Assembly (NCBI GenBank): GCA_022562795.1
Contig: JADFOP010000044.1
Location: forward strand, 1 to 17,058
DNA: 17,058 nucleotides
DNA from: Nitrospinota bacterium
Lineage (GTDB): Bacteria > JADFOP01
Reading direction: 5' to 3'
Position numbers and translations under genes: made by a program. Positions 1 through 6,445 of the stretch are shown piece by piece. The stretch's first letter is position 1. Each line of letters starts with the position of its first letter. The notes under the pieces were generated by a model. It did no database searches, was not told where the DNA came from, and saw only the letters and a list, made by a program, of their open reading frames with translations.

Positions 1-638
1 CTTCTAACAGAGCGAAAAGCTCTCGACAGAATGGCGAGCCGCAACTTTCGCTGGCATCAGCCCAATCGAAGACTGCCGCGGCGGCGGAGGCGGCTGCCGC
101 GGGCACCACGCTCGGTCAGCTGGCCACTGCCCTCGGTTTTCACGCCTCTGGTGTCCAGATTCAGCCGCTCGAGGCGAGAAGTTTTGCGGGGCCTTTCGAA
201 GAACTCCGTGACGCGACCGACAACTGGCAGGCGAAACATGGTCGGCGTCCGCGTGTGTTTCTGGTGAAAATGGGCCCCCTCGCGCAGCATACGGCTCGGG
301 CTGCGTATGCGAAGAATTTCTTTGAAGTCGGCGGCTTTGAAGTGGTGACCGACGACGGATTTCAGACGGATGCCGACGCTTCGGTCGCCTCGTTCCGCGA
401 AAGCGGCGCCTCGATCGGTGTGATCTGTTCCTCTGACAAACTCTATCCGGAACTCGTGCCGAAGGTCGCGCGCGAGCTCCGGGCAGCCGGCGCGCGGTCG
501 GTCGTGTTGGCAGGTAATCCGGGAGACAACGAAGCGACCTGGCGCGATGCTGGCGTTGATCGGTTTATTTTCAAGAAGTGCGATGTGCTTGCCACGCTGC
601 GAGAAATGCTCCAAGAGGAAGGAGTGTTGACGACATGA
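1..638 (+). CDS. mutA: Methylmalonyl-CoA mutase small subunit, C-terminal part (5' end outside window)
   Basis: Partial gene, open from the left edge, reading frame starting at base 3, to the TGA at 636-638. Visible residues include [19 protein letters not shown], a stretch with FEV..DDGF, and a C-terminal Rossmann-like part ending [19 protein letters not shown]. These match the MutA small chain of heterodimeric methylmalonyl-CoA mutase. That chain resembles the catalytic chain but does not bind B12; no DxHxxG cobalamin motif is seen here. An Ala-rich linker lies near 75-101. The gene overlaps the next by four bases (ATGA at 635-638), the usual mutA-mutB arrangement. The enzyme interconverts methylmalonyl-CoA and succinyl-CoA in propionate metabolism. 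Internal starts such as the GTG at 255 are in frame, but homology continues upstream of them. Confidence 0.88.
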   Translation, partial: SNRAKSSRQNGEPQLSLASAQSKTAAAAEAAAAGTTLGQLATALGFHASGVQIQPLEARSFAGPFEELRDATDNWQAKHGRRPRVFLVKMGPLAQHTARAAYAKNFFEVGGFEVVTDDGFQTDADASVASFRESGASIGVICSSDKLYPELVPKVARELRAAGARSVVLAGNPGDNEATWRDAGVDRFIFKKCDVLATLREMLQEEGVLTT

Positions 639-1906
639 CAACCATCCCCGATTTCGCGGTTGTGCCCCTGAACTCCACCGCCGGCCGACATGCGAGCAGG
701 AAGGATTGGACCGACCTGGTCGGTGAGCCGCAGCAGCTGCCCGCGTGGCAGACTCCTGAGAAGATTCCCGTCCAAGCGCTCTACTCCGCGGCTGATCTGG
801 AGGACGTCGACCATCTCGAATCGATGCCGGGCTTCCCGCCTTTTCTGCGCGGGCCGTACGCCACGATGTACGTCACGCGCCCCTGGACCGTGCGGCAGTA
901 CGCCGGCTTTTCCACTGCCAAGGACTCCAATGATTTTTACCGACGCAATTTGGCTGCCGGGCAGATGGGGTTGAGTATTGCCTTCGACCTGGCCACGCAT
1001 CGCGGTTACGACTCCGACCATCCCCGCGTTGTCGGCGACGTGGGCATGGCGGGCGTGGCGATCGACAGCATTGTGGACATGCGCACCCTCTTTCAGGGCA
1101 TTCCCTTGGATCGCATGAGCGTGTCGATGACGATGAACGGCGCCGTGCTGCCGATCATGGCGCTGTACATCGTGGCGGCCCAAGAGCAGGGCGTGTCACC
1201 CGAGCAGCTCGCCGGCACGATTCAGAACGATATTCTCAAAGAATTCATGGTCCGCAACACCTACATCTACCCTCCTGAGCCAAGCATCCGCATCATTGCG
1301 GACATCTTTGACTATACCAGCCGGCGGATGCCCAAGTTCAACAGCATCAGCATTAGCGGTTACCACATGCAAGAGGCCGGGGCCACGGCCGACCTGGAGC
1401 TCGCTTACACTCTGGCGGACGGATTGGAGTACGTGCGGACCGGCATCAAAGCGGGTTTGGAGGTCGACGCCTTCTGCCCAAGACTCTCCTTCTTCTGGGC
1501 AATCGGGATGAACTACTTCATGGAGGTGGCCAAGCTGCGGGCCGCACGCATGATCTGGGCCAAGCTCATCAAGCAGTTCGAACCCAAAAACCCCAAAAGT
1601 CTGTCGCTCAGAACCCATTGCCAAACCAGCGGTTGGAGTCTCACGGCGCAAGACGTCTATAACACCGTCGTTCGCACCTGCCTGGAAGCGATGGCCGCTA
1701 CGCACGGTCATACGCAATCGCTGCACACCAACGCGCTCGACGAGGCGGTGGCCCTGCCGACCGACTTCTCGGCACGCATCGCACGCAACACGCAGCTGTT
1801 TCTGCAGCAGGAGACCGACACCTGCGACGTGGTCGACGCCTGGGGAGGCAGCTACTATGTAGAGAAACTCACCCACGACCTGGCCTGCCGCGAACTCGAT
1901 GCCTAA
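635..1906 (+). CDS. mutB: Methylmalonyl-CoA mutase large subunit, truncated after about 420 codons
   Basis: The start is the ATG at 635, overlapping the mutA stop, with a purine-rich site (AAGAGGAAGGAG, 613-624) upstream. The N-terminal CoA-binding TIM barrel is clear: [83 protein letters not shown] and [12 protein letters not shown]. The family is normally about 700 residues. This protein ends at 423, shortly after [15 protein letters not shown], and lacks the end of the barrel and the whole C-terminal B12-binding domain. It would therefore be inactive. The stop at 1904-1906 lies at or just past a junction with sequence that reads, on the other strand, as a permease gene. So the loss comes from a rearrangement or an assembly join, not a point mutation. 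Confidence 0.9.
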   Translation: MTTIPDFAVVPLNSTAGRHASRKDWTDLVGEPQQLPAWQTPEKIPVQALYSAADLEDVDHLESMPGFPPFLRGPYATMYVTRPWTVRQYAGFSTAKDSNDFYRRNLAAGQMGLSIAFDLATHRGYDSDHPRVVGDVGMAGVAIDSIVDMRTLFQGIPLDRMSVSMTMNGAVLPIMALYIVAAQEQGVSPEQLAGTIQNDILKEFMVRNTYIYPPEPSIRIIADIFDYTSRRMPKFNSISISGYHMQEAGATADLELAYTLADGLEYVRTGIKAGLEVDAFCPRLSFFWAIGMNYFMEVAKLRAARMIWAKLIKQFEPKNPKSLSLRTHCQTSGWSLTAQDVYNTVVRTCLEAMAATHGHTQSLHTNALDEAVALPTDFSARIARNTQLFLQQETDTCDVVDAWGGSYYVEKLTHDLACRELDA

Positions 1907-1910
1907 AAGC
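1866..1910. other. Breakpoint joining truncated mutB to truncated permease
   Basis: mutB homology on the plus strand runs to about 1880-1890. Permease-like sequence on the minus strand ([11 protein letters not shown], perhaps on to EFAAGQVVG) runs leftwards into the same bases. Two convergent genes both lose their 3' ends here and no intergenic sequence remains. I see no insertion sequence or long repeat at the join. The overlap of the two homologies suggests a short microhomology. An assembly chimera and a real deletion or inversion are both possible. Confidence 0.65.
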
Positions 1911-2248
1911 AGAGTGAGGAAGGCAATATAATAGATCACCATGGTGTGGGTTGAAATGACGTACGCCATGACTGTGGCCGGCGCGGCACCAGCTCTCCAC
2001 AGTTCACCTGCTGTAGCCAGTGCCGTGCTTCGACGGGGCGAATGGGTGGCCCCCATGCCCAAGGCGGCCACGACTGCACGCAAGGATCCCTGAGCCTCGA
2101 GGGTCCGTCGGCGCAGGGGATTGTGAGCCTTCAGGGCCAGCAAGCCCCATACCAGCAGGCCCGGCACCCAGACCCAGTACATCATCTGGAAGATATGCTT
2201 AGAGAGAAAATACGAATAGGTAAGGCCCTCTCGGGCAAATTCAGCCAT
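1907..2248 (-). CDS. Putative membrane permease, N-terminal part only
   Basis: ATG at 2248, with AAGAGG a few bases upstream on the minus strand. About 114 residues can be assigned. There are two clear hydrophobic segments: near residues 18-40 (FQMMYWVWVPGLLVWGLLAL) and near 93-115 (VMAYVISTHTMVIYYIAFLT). Between them is a loop GMGATHSPRRSTALATAGEL followed by WRAGAAPATVMAYVIST. This spacing recalls the DUF318/YraQ-type permeases linked to metal efflux, but I am not certain of the family. The frame stays open into the antisense of mutB down to 1196; most of that is shadow, since mutB is unmistakable on the other strand. It is the last gene of the metal operon, 53 bases after the HMA gene, and would move the metal across the inner membrane. 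Its 3' part is missing. Confidence 0.5.
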
Positions 2249-2301
2249 CAGAACCTCTTGGCCTCCTTCTCATTCCCTCAACGAGCCCGAAGAGTTCTCC
2301 G

Positions 2302-2811
2302 TTACTGCGCCTCGAAGGACTCCAGGCGGAGCGCTACTGGGTCGCCCTCCTCCACCGAGCCCATAACGAGAATCTCTTTCCCTTCAAGCTCTGCTCTGAC
2401 CTGCAGGTTCTTAAGGACGTCGTTGTCGATGAGCGCGAAGGTCTGCGCGCTACCAGCGGCCTGGAAGACCGGGCTCCCTCCGCGGCTTGCCACCATCCCC
2501 CGCACCCTGGCCTTCATCCACGTGGGGGTAAAGCCGGTATCTTTAATGGCGCCTCGCAGGAGCTCCGGCTTCAGGGGAGCCCCCTCTTTCAGCGTAATCG
2601 TCCCCATCGCATCTTCTAAACTGACCTCAACTTTATCCACGCCTTCCAGGCGGGCGAGGGCCTTACGGGCCCCGTAAGCTCACGTGGGTCAGACCATGCC
2701 GTCGATGCCCATGGTCACCTGGACGGCCTGAGCCTGGGCCGCCGTCGGGAACACCATCCCCGCCACGAGCAGGCCTGCGAGCATAAGCCAGATGAACCGG
2801 TATTTTGCCAT
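2302..2811 (-). CDS. Secreted HMA-domain metal-binding selenoprotein with UxxU motif (two in-frame TGA codons)
   Basis: The start is the ATG at 2811-2809, with AAGGAG ten bases upstream. Read-through of two TGA codons (2691-2689 and 2682-2680) gives 169 residues. Residues 1-28 form a signal peptide: a basic start MAKYR, hydrophobic IWLMLAGLLVAGMVF, and cleavage near AQA. The HMA fold spans about 30-98: VQVTMGIDGMV-U41-P-T-U44-AYGARKALARLEGV, then VEVSLEDAMGTITL and LLRGAIKDTGFTPT. HMA and MerP domains carry GMxCxxC, which binds soft metals through the two Cys; here both Cys are TGA. Residues 99-169 form a second small region (ARVRGMVAS ... ALRLESFEAQ) that I cannot name. The frame has no other stop. 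It lies between a beta-barrel gene and a permease gene in a MerR-controlled operon, so a periplasmic metal carrier is likely. The alternatives are two sequence errors or a pseudogene. Both are less likely because the changes hit exactly the two expected Cys codons. Confidence 0.82.
2640..2652 (-). promoter_or_regulatory. Candidate SECIS hairpin for the second TGA
   Basis: On the minus strand CGCC pairs with GGCG around the loop UGGAA. The loop starts 32 bases after the second TGA (2682-2680), with G at loop positions 2 and 3. This meets the usual bacterial SECIS distance for the second TGA, while the hairpin at 2662-2678 suits the first. The stem is only four pairs, so it is weaker evidence than the upstream one. 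Confidence 0.35.
2662..2678 (-). promoter_or_regulatory. Candidate SECIS hairpin for the first TGA
   Basis: On the minus strand CUUACG pairs perfectly with CGUAAG around the loop GGGCC. The loop begins 17 bases after the first TGA (2691-2689) and starts with G. Bacterial SECIS elements lie in the coding region just 3' of the UGA, with the apical loop roughly 16-37 bases away and a G in its first positions. The stem also starts one base after the second TGA. Fit to the family rule is good, but I have not computed a fold. Confidence 0.5.
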
Positions 2812-2838
2812 GACCTGTTTTCTCCTTCACCAAAGTGG

Positions 2839-3729
2839 TTAAAATAAGTAGCGCAGCCCTAAGAGGACATTGTAGTCCGTCTCCGGCTGCGTTCCGTTAA
2901 GCTCTTGCACGACTGGAAGTTGGACCGAGCCCTCAACAATAACCGTGTTGATTAGGAACTGGAGTCCCGGAGCGACGAAAATGGTGTCGCCCCCCGAGTT
3001 TTCCACCTTCCGGCCGGCGAGCTCGTGTTTCTCCACGTGCTTTCCGTTGAGCTCCACGGTGAGGTTGAGCTGGGAGTTTTCAATTTGAGGCGGAAAAATC
3101 TGATACTGGTACGTGAGGTCATAGCGGACGGTATCGCCGAGCTCGAACTCCTCACCTTTGGTGTTTATCTGGTACTGCGCCCCGCCTTCGAGGCTGTGGG
3201 TGCGTCCGGTCCGCCCGAGGGCTACCCCGAAGAACGGATCGACGGAGCCAGAGCCCAGCTGAAGCGAGATGGGCAGGAGGGCCCCGAGGTTATCCCTCTC
3301 GCTATCCGAGCCCGTCGGGACCTCCAGTCCCCCAAAGACCGCCGCCTGAGTAACCCCGAACGGAACGTCCTTGTGCCAAAACCGGTATTTACCCGTCACC
3401 CGGACGTCGCCCAGCCCGTGGGTGGAGCGGACGGAGGTCGTCCCGCCGCTGGTCACCTTCAGCCGCTTCTCCACGTAGGGAACCGCCACCGCCAGCGTGG
3501 CATCGGGCATGATCTGGTACTGGGCGATAGCCGGAATCCTGTATATATCAAGCTCTTTCGAGCCGTCTTCCTTGTGGACCAGCTCCCCGAAGGTCCTGAG
3601 AGCCGTTCCCTCCACAAAGGTCGTCCGGGGAGAAAGCCCCCGAATGGGGGCCGCCCACGACTCAATCGGGAGGAGCGACAGTAGGAGAACCAGCAGAGTT
3701 ACCAGCCTAATGGCGCCAATTCCTTTCAC
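2839..3729 (-). CDS. Outer-membrane beta-barrel protein of the metal operon (MetA/phenol-degradation transporter-like)
   Basis: I chose the GTG at 3729 because GAGG lies eight bases upstream, overlapping the stop of the preceding gene; the GTG at 3735 is too close to it. The 296-residue product has a signal peptide (MKGIGAIRLV, a Leu-rich core, cleavage near SWAA). After it come alternating amphipathic strands with many Gly and aromatic residues: GLGDVRVTGKYRFWH, AAVFGGLEVPTGSDSERDN, VRYDLTYQYQIFP. It ends LLGLRYLF, with the terminal Phe typical of outer-membrane barrels. This pattern resembles the transporter family named after MetA of phenol degradation. It lies between the thioredoxin-like and HMA genes, so I infer an outer-membrane channel or structural partner for metal handling. 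Substrate unknown. Confidence 0.65.
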   Translation of the reverse strand: MKGIGAIRLVTLLVLLLSLLPIESWAAPIRGLSPRTTFVEGTALRTFGELVHKEDGSKELDIYRIPAIAQYQIMPDATLAVAVPYVEKRLKVTSGGTTSVRSTHGLGDVRVTGKYRFWHKDVPFGVTQAAVFGGLEVPTGSDSERDNLGALLPISLQLGSGSVDPFFGVALGRTGRTHSLEGGAQYQINTKGEEFELGDTVRYDLTYQYQIFPPQIENSQLNLTVELNGKHVEKHELAGRKVENSGGDTIFVAPGLQFLINTVIVEGSVQLPVVQELNGTQPETDYNVLLGLRYLF

Positions 3730-3739
3730 GACCACGTCC

Positions 3740-4009
3740 TCACTCGACTCCGACTCCCACCTCCCGCAGGACCGCCTCGCTCACGGTAGAGCGCGTGCAG
3801 CACTCCGCCAGACGGCCGTCAACCACCACAGCCGGGACGGCGTTGACGCCGTATCCCCGGGCCCGGCTTACGGCCTCGCCGTCGGCCCTGAGATCGTGGA
3901 CCACAACCTCGCAGGATGGGCAGGCGAGCCCCTTAACCAGCGCGACCGCATCCTCGCACAGCGGGCATCCCGCCGTGAAGACTTCCACCTGTCGTTTCAC
4001 CGATGTCAT
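3740..4009 (-). CDS. Small thioredoxin/glutaredoxin-fold protein with CPLC and CPSC motifs
   Basis: I chose the ATG at 4009 over the upstream alternative at 4063 because AAAGGAGG lies about seven bases before it. The product has 89 residues. It opens VEVFTAGCPLCEDA, a strand followed by a CxxC (C15, C18) at the start of the first helix, as in thioredoxin-fold proteins. A second CPSC pair follows at C30 and C33. VNAVPAVVVDGRL provides the cis-Pro before the next strand, followed by adjacent Cys near ECC. There is no signal peptide, so it should be cytoplasmic. It is the first gene of the MerR-controlled operon. I infer a thiol-based role: reduction, or passing metal to or from the membrane partners. 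The six Cys in 89 residues are high for a simple glutaredoxin. Confidence 0.72.
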   Translation of the reverse strand: MTSVKRQVEVFTAGCPLCEDAVALVKGLACPSCEVVVHDLRADGEAVSRARGYGVNAVPAVVVDGRLAECCTRSTVSEAVLREVGVGVE

Positions 4010-4047
4010 TAGTGTTTCCTCCTTTGCTGTTGGTATCGGCCGAGCCC

Positions 4048-4086
4048 TTGAAAAGAAGGGCAACGACGCTTTATATTCTGAATATA
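4048..4086 (+). promoter_or_regulatory. Divergent promoter for the MerR-family gene, with a palindrome over both -10 boxes
   Basis: Plus strand: TTGAAA (4048-4053), 18-bp spacer, TATATT (4072-4077). The -10 forms the left half of the perfect palindrome TATATTC-T-GAATATA (4072-4086), whose right half holds the -10 of the opposing operon promoter. The two promoters therefore overlap face to face, so one protein bound at 4091-4106 could affect both. Confidence 0.5.
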
Positions 4087-4112
4087 GAGATTCCAGCTAA
4101 CTGGAAGGTCAA
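4081..4112 (-). promoter_or_regulatory. MerR-type promoter and operator of the metal operon
   Basis: On the minus strand: -35 TTGACC (4112-4107), a 20-bp spacer, and -10 TATATT (4086-4081). The spacer holds an inverted repeat TTCCAG-TTAG-CTGGAA (4106-4091). Promoters activated by MerR-family proteins have over-long 19-20 bp spacers with a dyad operator between the two hexamers, and the metal-bound regulator untwists the DNA. Every part of that design is present, and a MerR-family gene lies directly divergent. The start of transcription would be near 4074. Confidence 0.85.
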
Positions 4113-4140
4113 GAAGAAAAGGGAAAAAAGGAGAAAAAAA

Positions 4141-4548
4141 ATGGCCGATGGGCAAAAATTATTGATCGGCGAGGCGGCTAGGCGGGCGGACCTCAACCCG
4201 AAAACCATCAGGTTCTACGAGGAGATGGGCCTGATCTCACCGCTGGGGCGCACTCCCAAGGGCTATCGCCTCTTTGACGAGGAGGCGGTATCCCGTCTAG
4301 GCTTCATAAAGAAGGCTCAGGCCCTCGGCTTCACCCTGACGGAGATCGGCGAGATTCTGGCTCTCAGGGACGGCGGGGCCATGCCGTGCGACCACGTGGA
4401 GGTCGAGGTGACCCGCAAGGTGGCGGCTATCGAGGAGCGGATCGCCGAGCTTACCCGCCTCAAGACTTCTCTGGAGACCCTCCTTGAGAGGTGGAAGGAG
4501 GCGGAAGCCTCCGGCGCCGCCGTCTGCCCCCGCATCGAGTGGACCTAG
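4141..4548 (+). CDS. MerR-family metal-responsive transcription regulator
   Basis: The ATG at 4141 has AAGGAG at 4128-4133. In-frame sequence upstream to 4003 overlaps the promoters and is not coding. The product has 135 residues. The N-terminal winged helix-turn-helix is plain (IGEAARRADLNPKTIRFYEE, then GLI and GYRLFDEEAV), followed by ALGFTLTEIGEIL and a long dimerisation helix (about 87-122). Metal-binding Cys are C83 (AMPCDHV) and C129 (AVCPRIE). These match C82 and C126 of mercury MerR, but the equivalent of its C117 is Trp118, so this is not a canonical mercury sensor; a zinc-, cadmium-, lead- or copper-type response is possible. It should regulate the divergent operon and perhaps itself. 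Its last bases overlap the convergent TauE gene. Confidence 0.9.
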   Translation: MADGQKLLIGEAARRADLNPKTIRFYEEMGLISPLGRTPKGYRLFDEEAVSRLGFIKKAQALGFTLTEIGEILALRDGGAMPCDHVEVEVTRKVAAIEERIAELTRLKTSLETLLERWKEAEASGAAVCPRIEWT

Positions 4549-5270
4549 CGCAACAAAAACCGGATCGCCACAATAAGGATTGCCGCCATGACGACCCGCT
4601 GGAGAGTCGCCTCGGGGAGGCGCATGAGGCCTCTTCGGCCGATCCAGGCCCCGGCGAAGGCGCATACAACGAGCGGCGGGACCAGCCAGTAGAGCTCGGC
4701 AGGCAGCGCCCCCCATGGCAGGTAGACCGAGAGGCGGGCAGTATCGACGGCCACGGCGATGGCGGCCGAGGTCCCGATGTAGGCCTCCTTGCTGAGCGGC
4801 GTGGCGATGAGGAAGGCCCCTCGGATGGCCCCTCCGAGGCCGATGAGCCCGCTGGTGAAGCCCGAAAGGATCCCTCCGACGACGAGGGCCTTATCGCTCG
4901 TCGGCACCCGCCAGGAGCGGCCCGCGAGCGACGAGACGGCGTAGGCCCCAAGAAAGAGGCCGAAGGCGAGCCGTAAAGGCCGAGTCCCCGAAAGCATGGT
5001 CAACAGAAACGCCCCCAATGCCGCGGCCAGCAGGCTCGGCGCGCCGTAGATAGCCGCCGTTCGCCGGTCGACATGGCTCCGCATGAACCAGAGACGGGAG
5101 GCATTGGCGAGGAAGTGGAAGATGGCCACCAGGACGATGGCTGGCTCGAGCGCGACAAACAGGGTCGTGAAGGGCAGCAGCACCGTGGCCGTGCCGAACC
5201 CTGTCACCGCCGCCATGGCCGAGGCGAAGAGAGCGACGGCGAAGAAAGCTGAAGCGGCGATAAAACCCAT
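4545..5270 (-). CDS. TauE/SafE-family membrane transporter
   Basis: 241 residues from the ATG at 5270. Almost entirely hydrophobic, with about eight membrane segments in two halves. The first half begins AFFAVALFASAMAAVTGFG; the second repeats it at VVGGILSGFTSGLIGLGGA. The duplicated Gly-rich entry helix is the mark of the TauE/SafE (DUF81) family, usually linked to export or uptake of small anions such as sulfite, sulfoacetate or related organic acids. Substrate cannot be told from sequence. It starts 14 bases after the AIR-synthase-like gene, so it belongs to that transcript. It runs tail-to-tail into the MerR gene with a four-base overlap and no room for a terminator. Confidence 0.85.
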   Translation of the reverse strand: MGFIAASAFFAVALFASAMAAVTGFGTATVLLPFTTLFVALEPAIVLVAIFHFLANASRLWFMRSHVDRRTAAIYGAPSLLAAALGAFLLTMLSGTRPLRLAFGLFLGAYAVSSLAGRSWRVPTSDKALVVGGILSGFTSGLIGLGGAIRGAFLIATPLSKEAYIGTSAAIAVAVDTARLSVYLPWGALPAELYWLVPPLVVCAFAGAWIGRRGLMRLPEATLQRVVMAAILIVAIRFLLR

Positions 5271-5284
5271 GGGACACCCCGAGG

Positions 5285-6310
5285 CTACGGTCCGTCTGAT
5301 AACGCTTTGAGGATCTCATCCCGCTCGTAGCGCGGAAGGGGGCGCTCGGCCCCGTCGGCCCCGACGAGCAGGCAGCCGTCCGCCTCCTCGGTGGTCCGGC
5401 CTATGGTGGCCACCTCGACCCCGGCTCGTGCGACCGCCCGCCGGGCGGCCTCGGCGGCCTCGGGCCTGCAGGCGATGAGAAGGGCCCCCGAGGCGATAGT
5501 CCCCAGGGGATCGATGCCGAAGGCATCGCAAATCGCGCGGCCCTCGCTCACGATGGGGATGGCGGCCTCTTCGAGCCGCACGCCGACACCCGCCGCGCGG
5601 GCGAGCTCGTGGCAGGCCTGGGCGAGGCCCCCTTCGGTGGGGTCGTGCATGGCGCTCACTCCCTCGACGGCGGCGGCCGCAAGGGCCTCGTCTACCACAT
5701 TGATCCCAGGCTCGACCAAGAGCGAGGCAGCCCGGGCGATGACCTCTTCTGCCACCCCTTTGGCCCTGAGCGAGGCGGCGCAGTCGGTGGCCAGGATGGC
5801 GGTCCCTTCTAGGGGGACCGCCTTGGTCAGTAGCAGCACGTCTCCGGCCTCGGCCCCAGAGGTTGTTATGAGCCGTCTTCCGTCAGTCTCGCCCAACATG
5901 GTTCCGGACAGGATGGGCCTCTCCAGGCCCCGGCTCACCTCGGTGTGGCCCCCTATGACGGCGACCCCCAAGGCCCGGCAGGCCCGGCCCACCTGATCGG
6001 CAAGGGCTGAGGCCATACTCCAGTCAGCAGAGCCCTCCGGCATACAGCAGGTCCATAGAAACCAGCGGGGCCGAGCTCCGTAGACGGCGACATCGTTGGC
6101 GTTAACCGCCACGACGTAGGCGCCCGGCTCTTTGGTGGCGAAGGTGATGGGGTCACTGGCCACTACGAGGTAGCTCTCCCCGAGGTCCAGCACAGCGGCG
6201 TCCTCGCCCGGGGCAGGGCCGACCACCAGCCGCTCGTCGGCCGTGGGGAGGCGCTCCAAGAGGCGGGCCAGCTGGTCCAGGGTGAGCTTTCCCTCGGCAA
6301 GAGGCTCCAT
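5285..6310 (-). CDS. PurM/HypE-like (AIR synthase-related) ATP-binding protein
   Basis: 341 residues if started at the ATG at 6310 (MEPLAEGKLTLDQLARLLER), which fits the usual start of HypE-like proteins. A GTG at 6391 would add 27 residues without a ribosome site. Motifs of the PurM/HypE/SelD/ThiL superfamily: GPAPGEDAAVLD (nucleotide/Mg binding), VASDPITFATKE, VNANDVAVYGARPRWF, GVAVIGGHTEVSRG, MHDPTEGGLAQA. HypE dehydrates a carbamoyl group to cyanide for NiFe hydrogenases, but this protein lacks a HypE-type C-terminal PRIC-like tail; it ends EILKALSDGP. No hyp genes are nearby. It also lacks the Cys/Sec-Gly-Cys-Lys start of SelD. The exact reaction is unknown. Downstream is the TauE gene; upstream is tyrS. 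Confidence 0.75.
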   Translation of the reverse strand: MEPLAEGKLTLDQLARLLERLPTADERLVVGPAPGEDAAVLDLGESYLVVASDPITFATKEPGAYVVAVNANDVAVYGARPRWFLWTCCMPEGSADWSMASALADQVGRACRALGVAVIGGHTEVSRGLERPILSGTMLGETDGRRLITTSGAEAGDVLLLTKAVPLEGTAILATDCAASLRAKGVAEEVIARAASLLVEPGINVVDEALAAAAVEGVSAMHDPTEGGLAQACHELARAAGVGVRLEEAAIPIVSEGRAICDAFGIDPLGTIASGALLIACRPEAAEAARRAVARAGVEVATIGRTTEEADGCLLVGADGAERPLPRYERDEILKALSDGP

Positions 6311-6445
6311 GGGCTTGCCCTCAAGCGGCCATAAGGTAACAGCAGCCCCGGTGGTTTGCAAGGGCTCGGAAGGCGCTCCATCCCCTTCCACGACAAGGTG
6401 CGCGTTCCCCTAGGTAACCGTAACGGATTTACCTATAAAACGATG

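Noticed and set aside
443-1183. Long open frame on the minus strand opposite mutB
   Set aside because: Low-complexity His/Arg-rich translation; the plus strand is unmistakable methylmalonyl-CoA mutase.
1196-1865. Continuation of the permease frame on the minus strand
   Set aside because: Antisense of clear mutB coding sequence; no membrane segments remain, so it is a chance extension past the breakpoint.
2302-2640. Calling the HMA gene as a 112-residue protein starting at the GTG at 2640
   Set aside because: That codon lies in the middle of the HMA fold, has no ribosome site and drops the signal peptide and metal motif; reading through two TGAs explains all the sequence.
2680-2691. TGA as Trp (alternative genetic code) or a simple pseudogene
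   Set aside because: All other genes use TGA as stop (for example mutA, lon, galU) and use TGG for Trp, and the metal motif needs Cys-like residues at these positions. A pseudogene would not lose just the two Cys codons to TGA.
4003-4140. Upstream extension of the MerR-family frame
   Set aside because: Overlaps both promoters and the operator; a strong ribosome site sits just before the ATG at 4141.
5285-6310. Selenophosphate synthetase (SelD)
   Set aside because: Lacks the N-terminal Cys/Sec-Gly-Cys-Lys motif; closer to HypE-like AIR-synthase relatives.
6392-6445. Inverted repeat GGTAA ... TTACC downstream of tyrS
   Set aside because: Weak stem without a following T-tract on either strand; no support for a terminator or a promoter.
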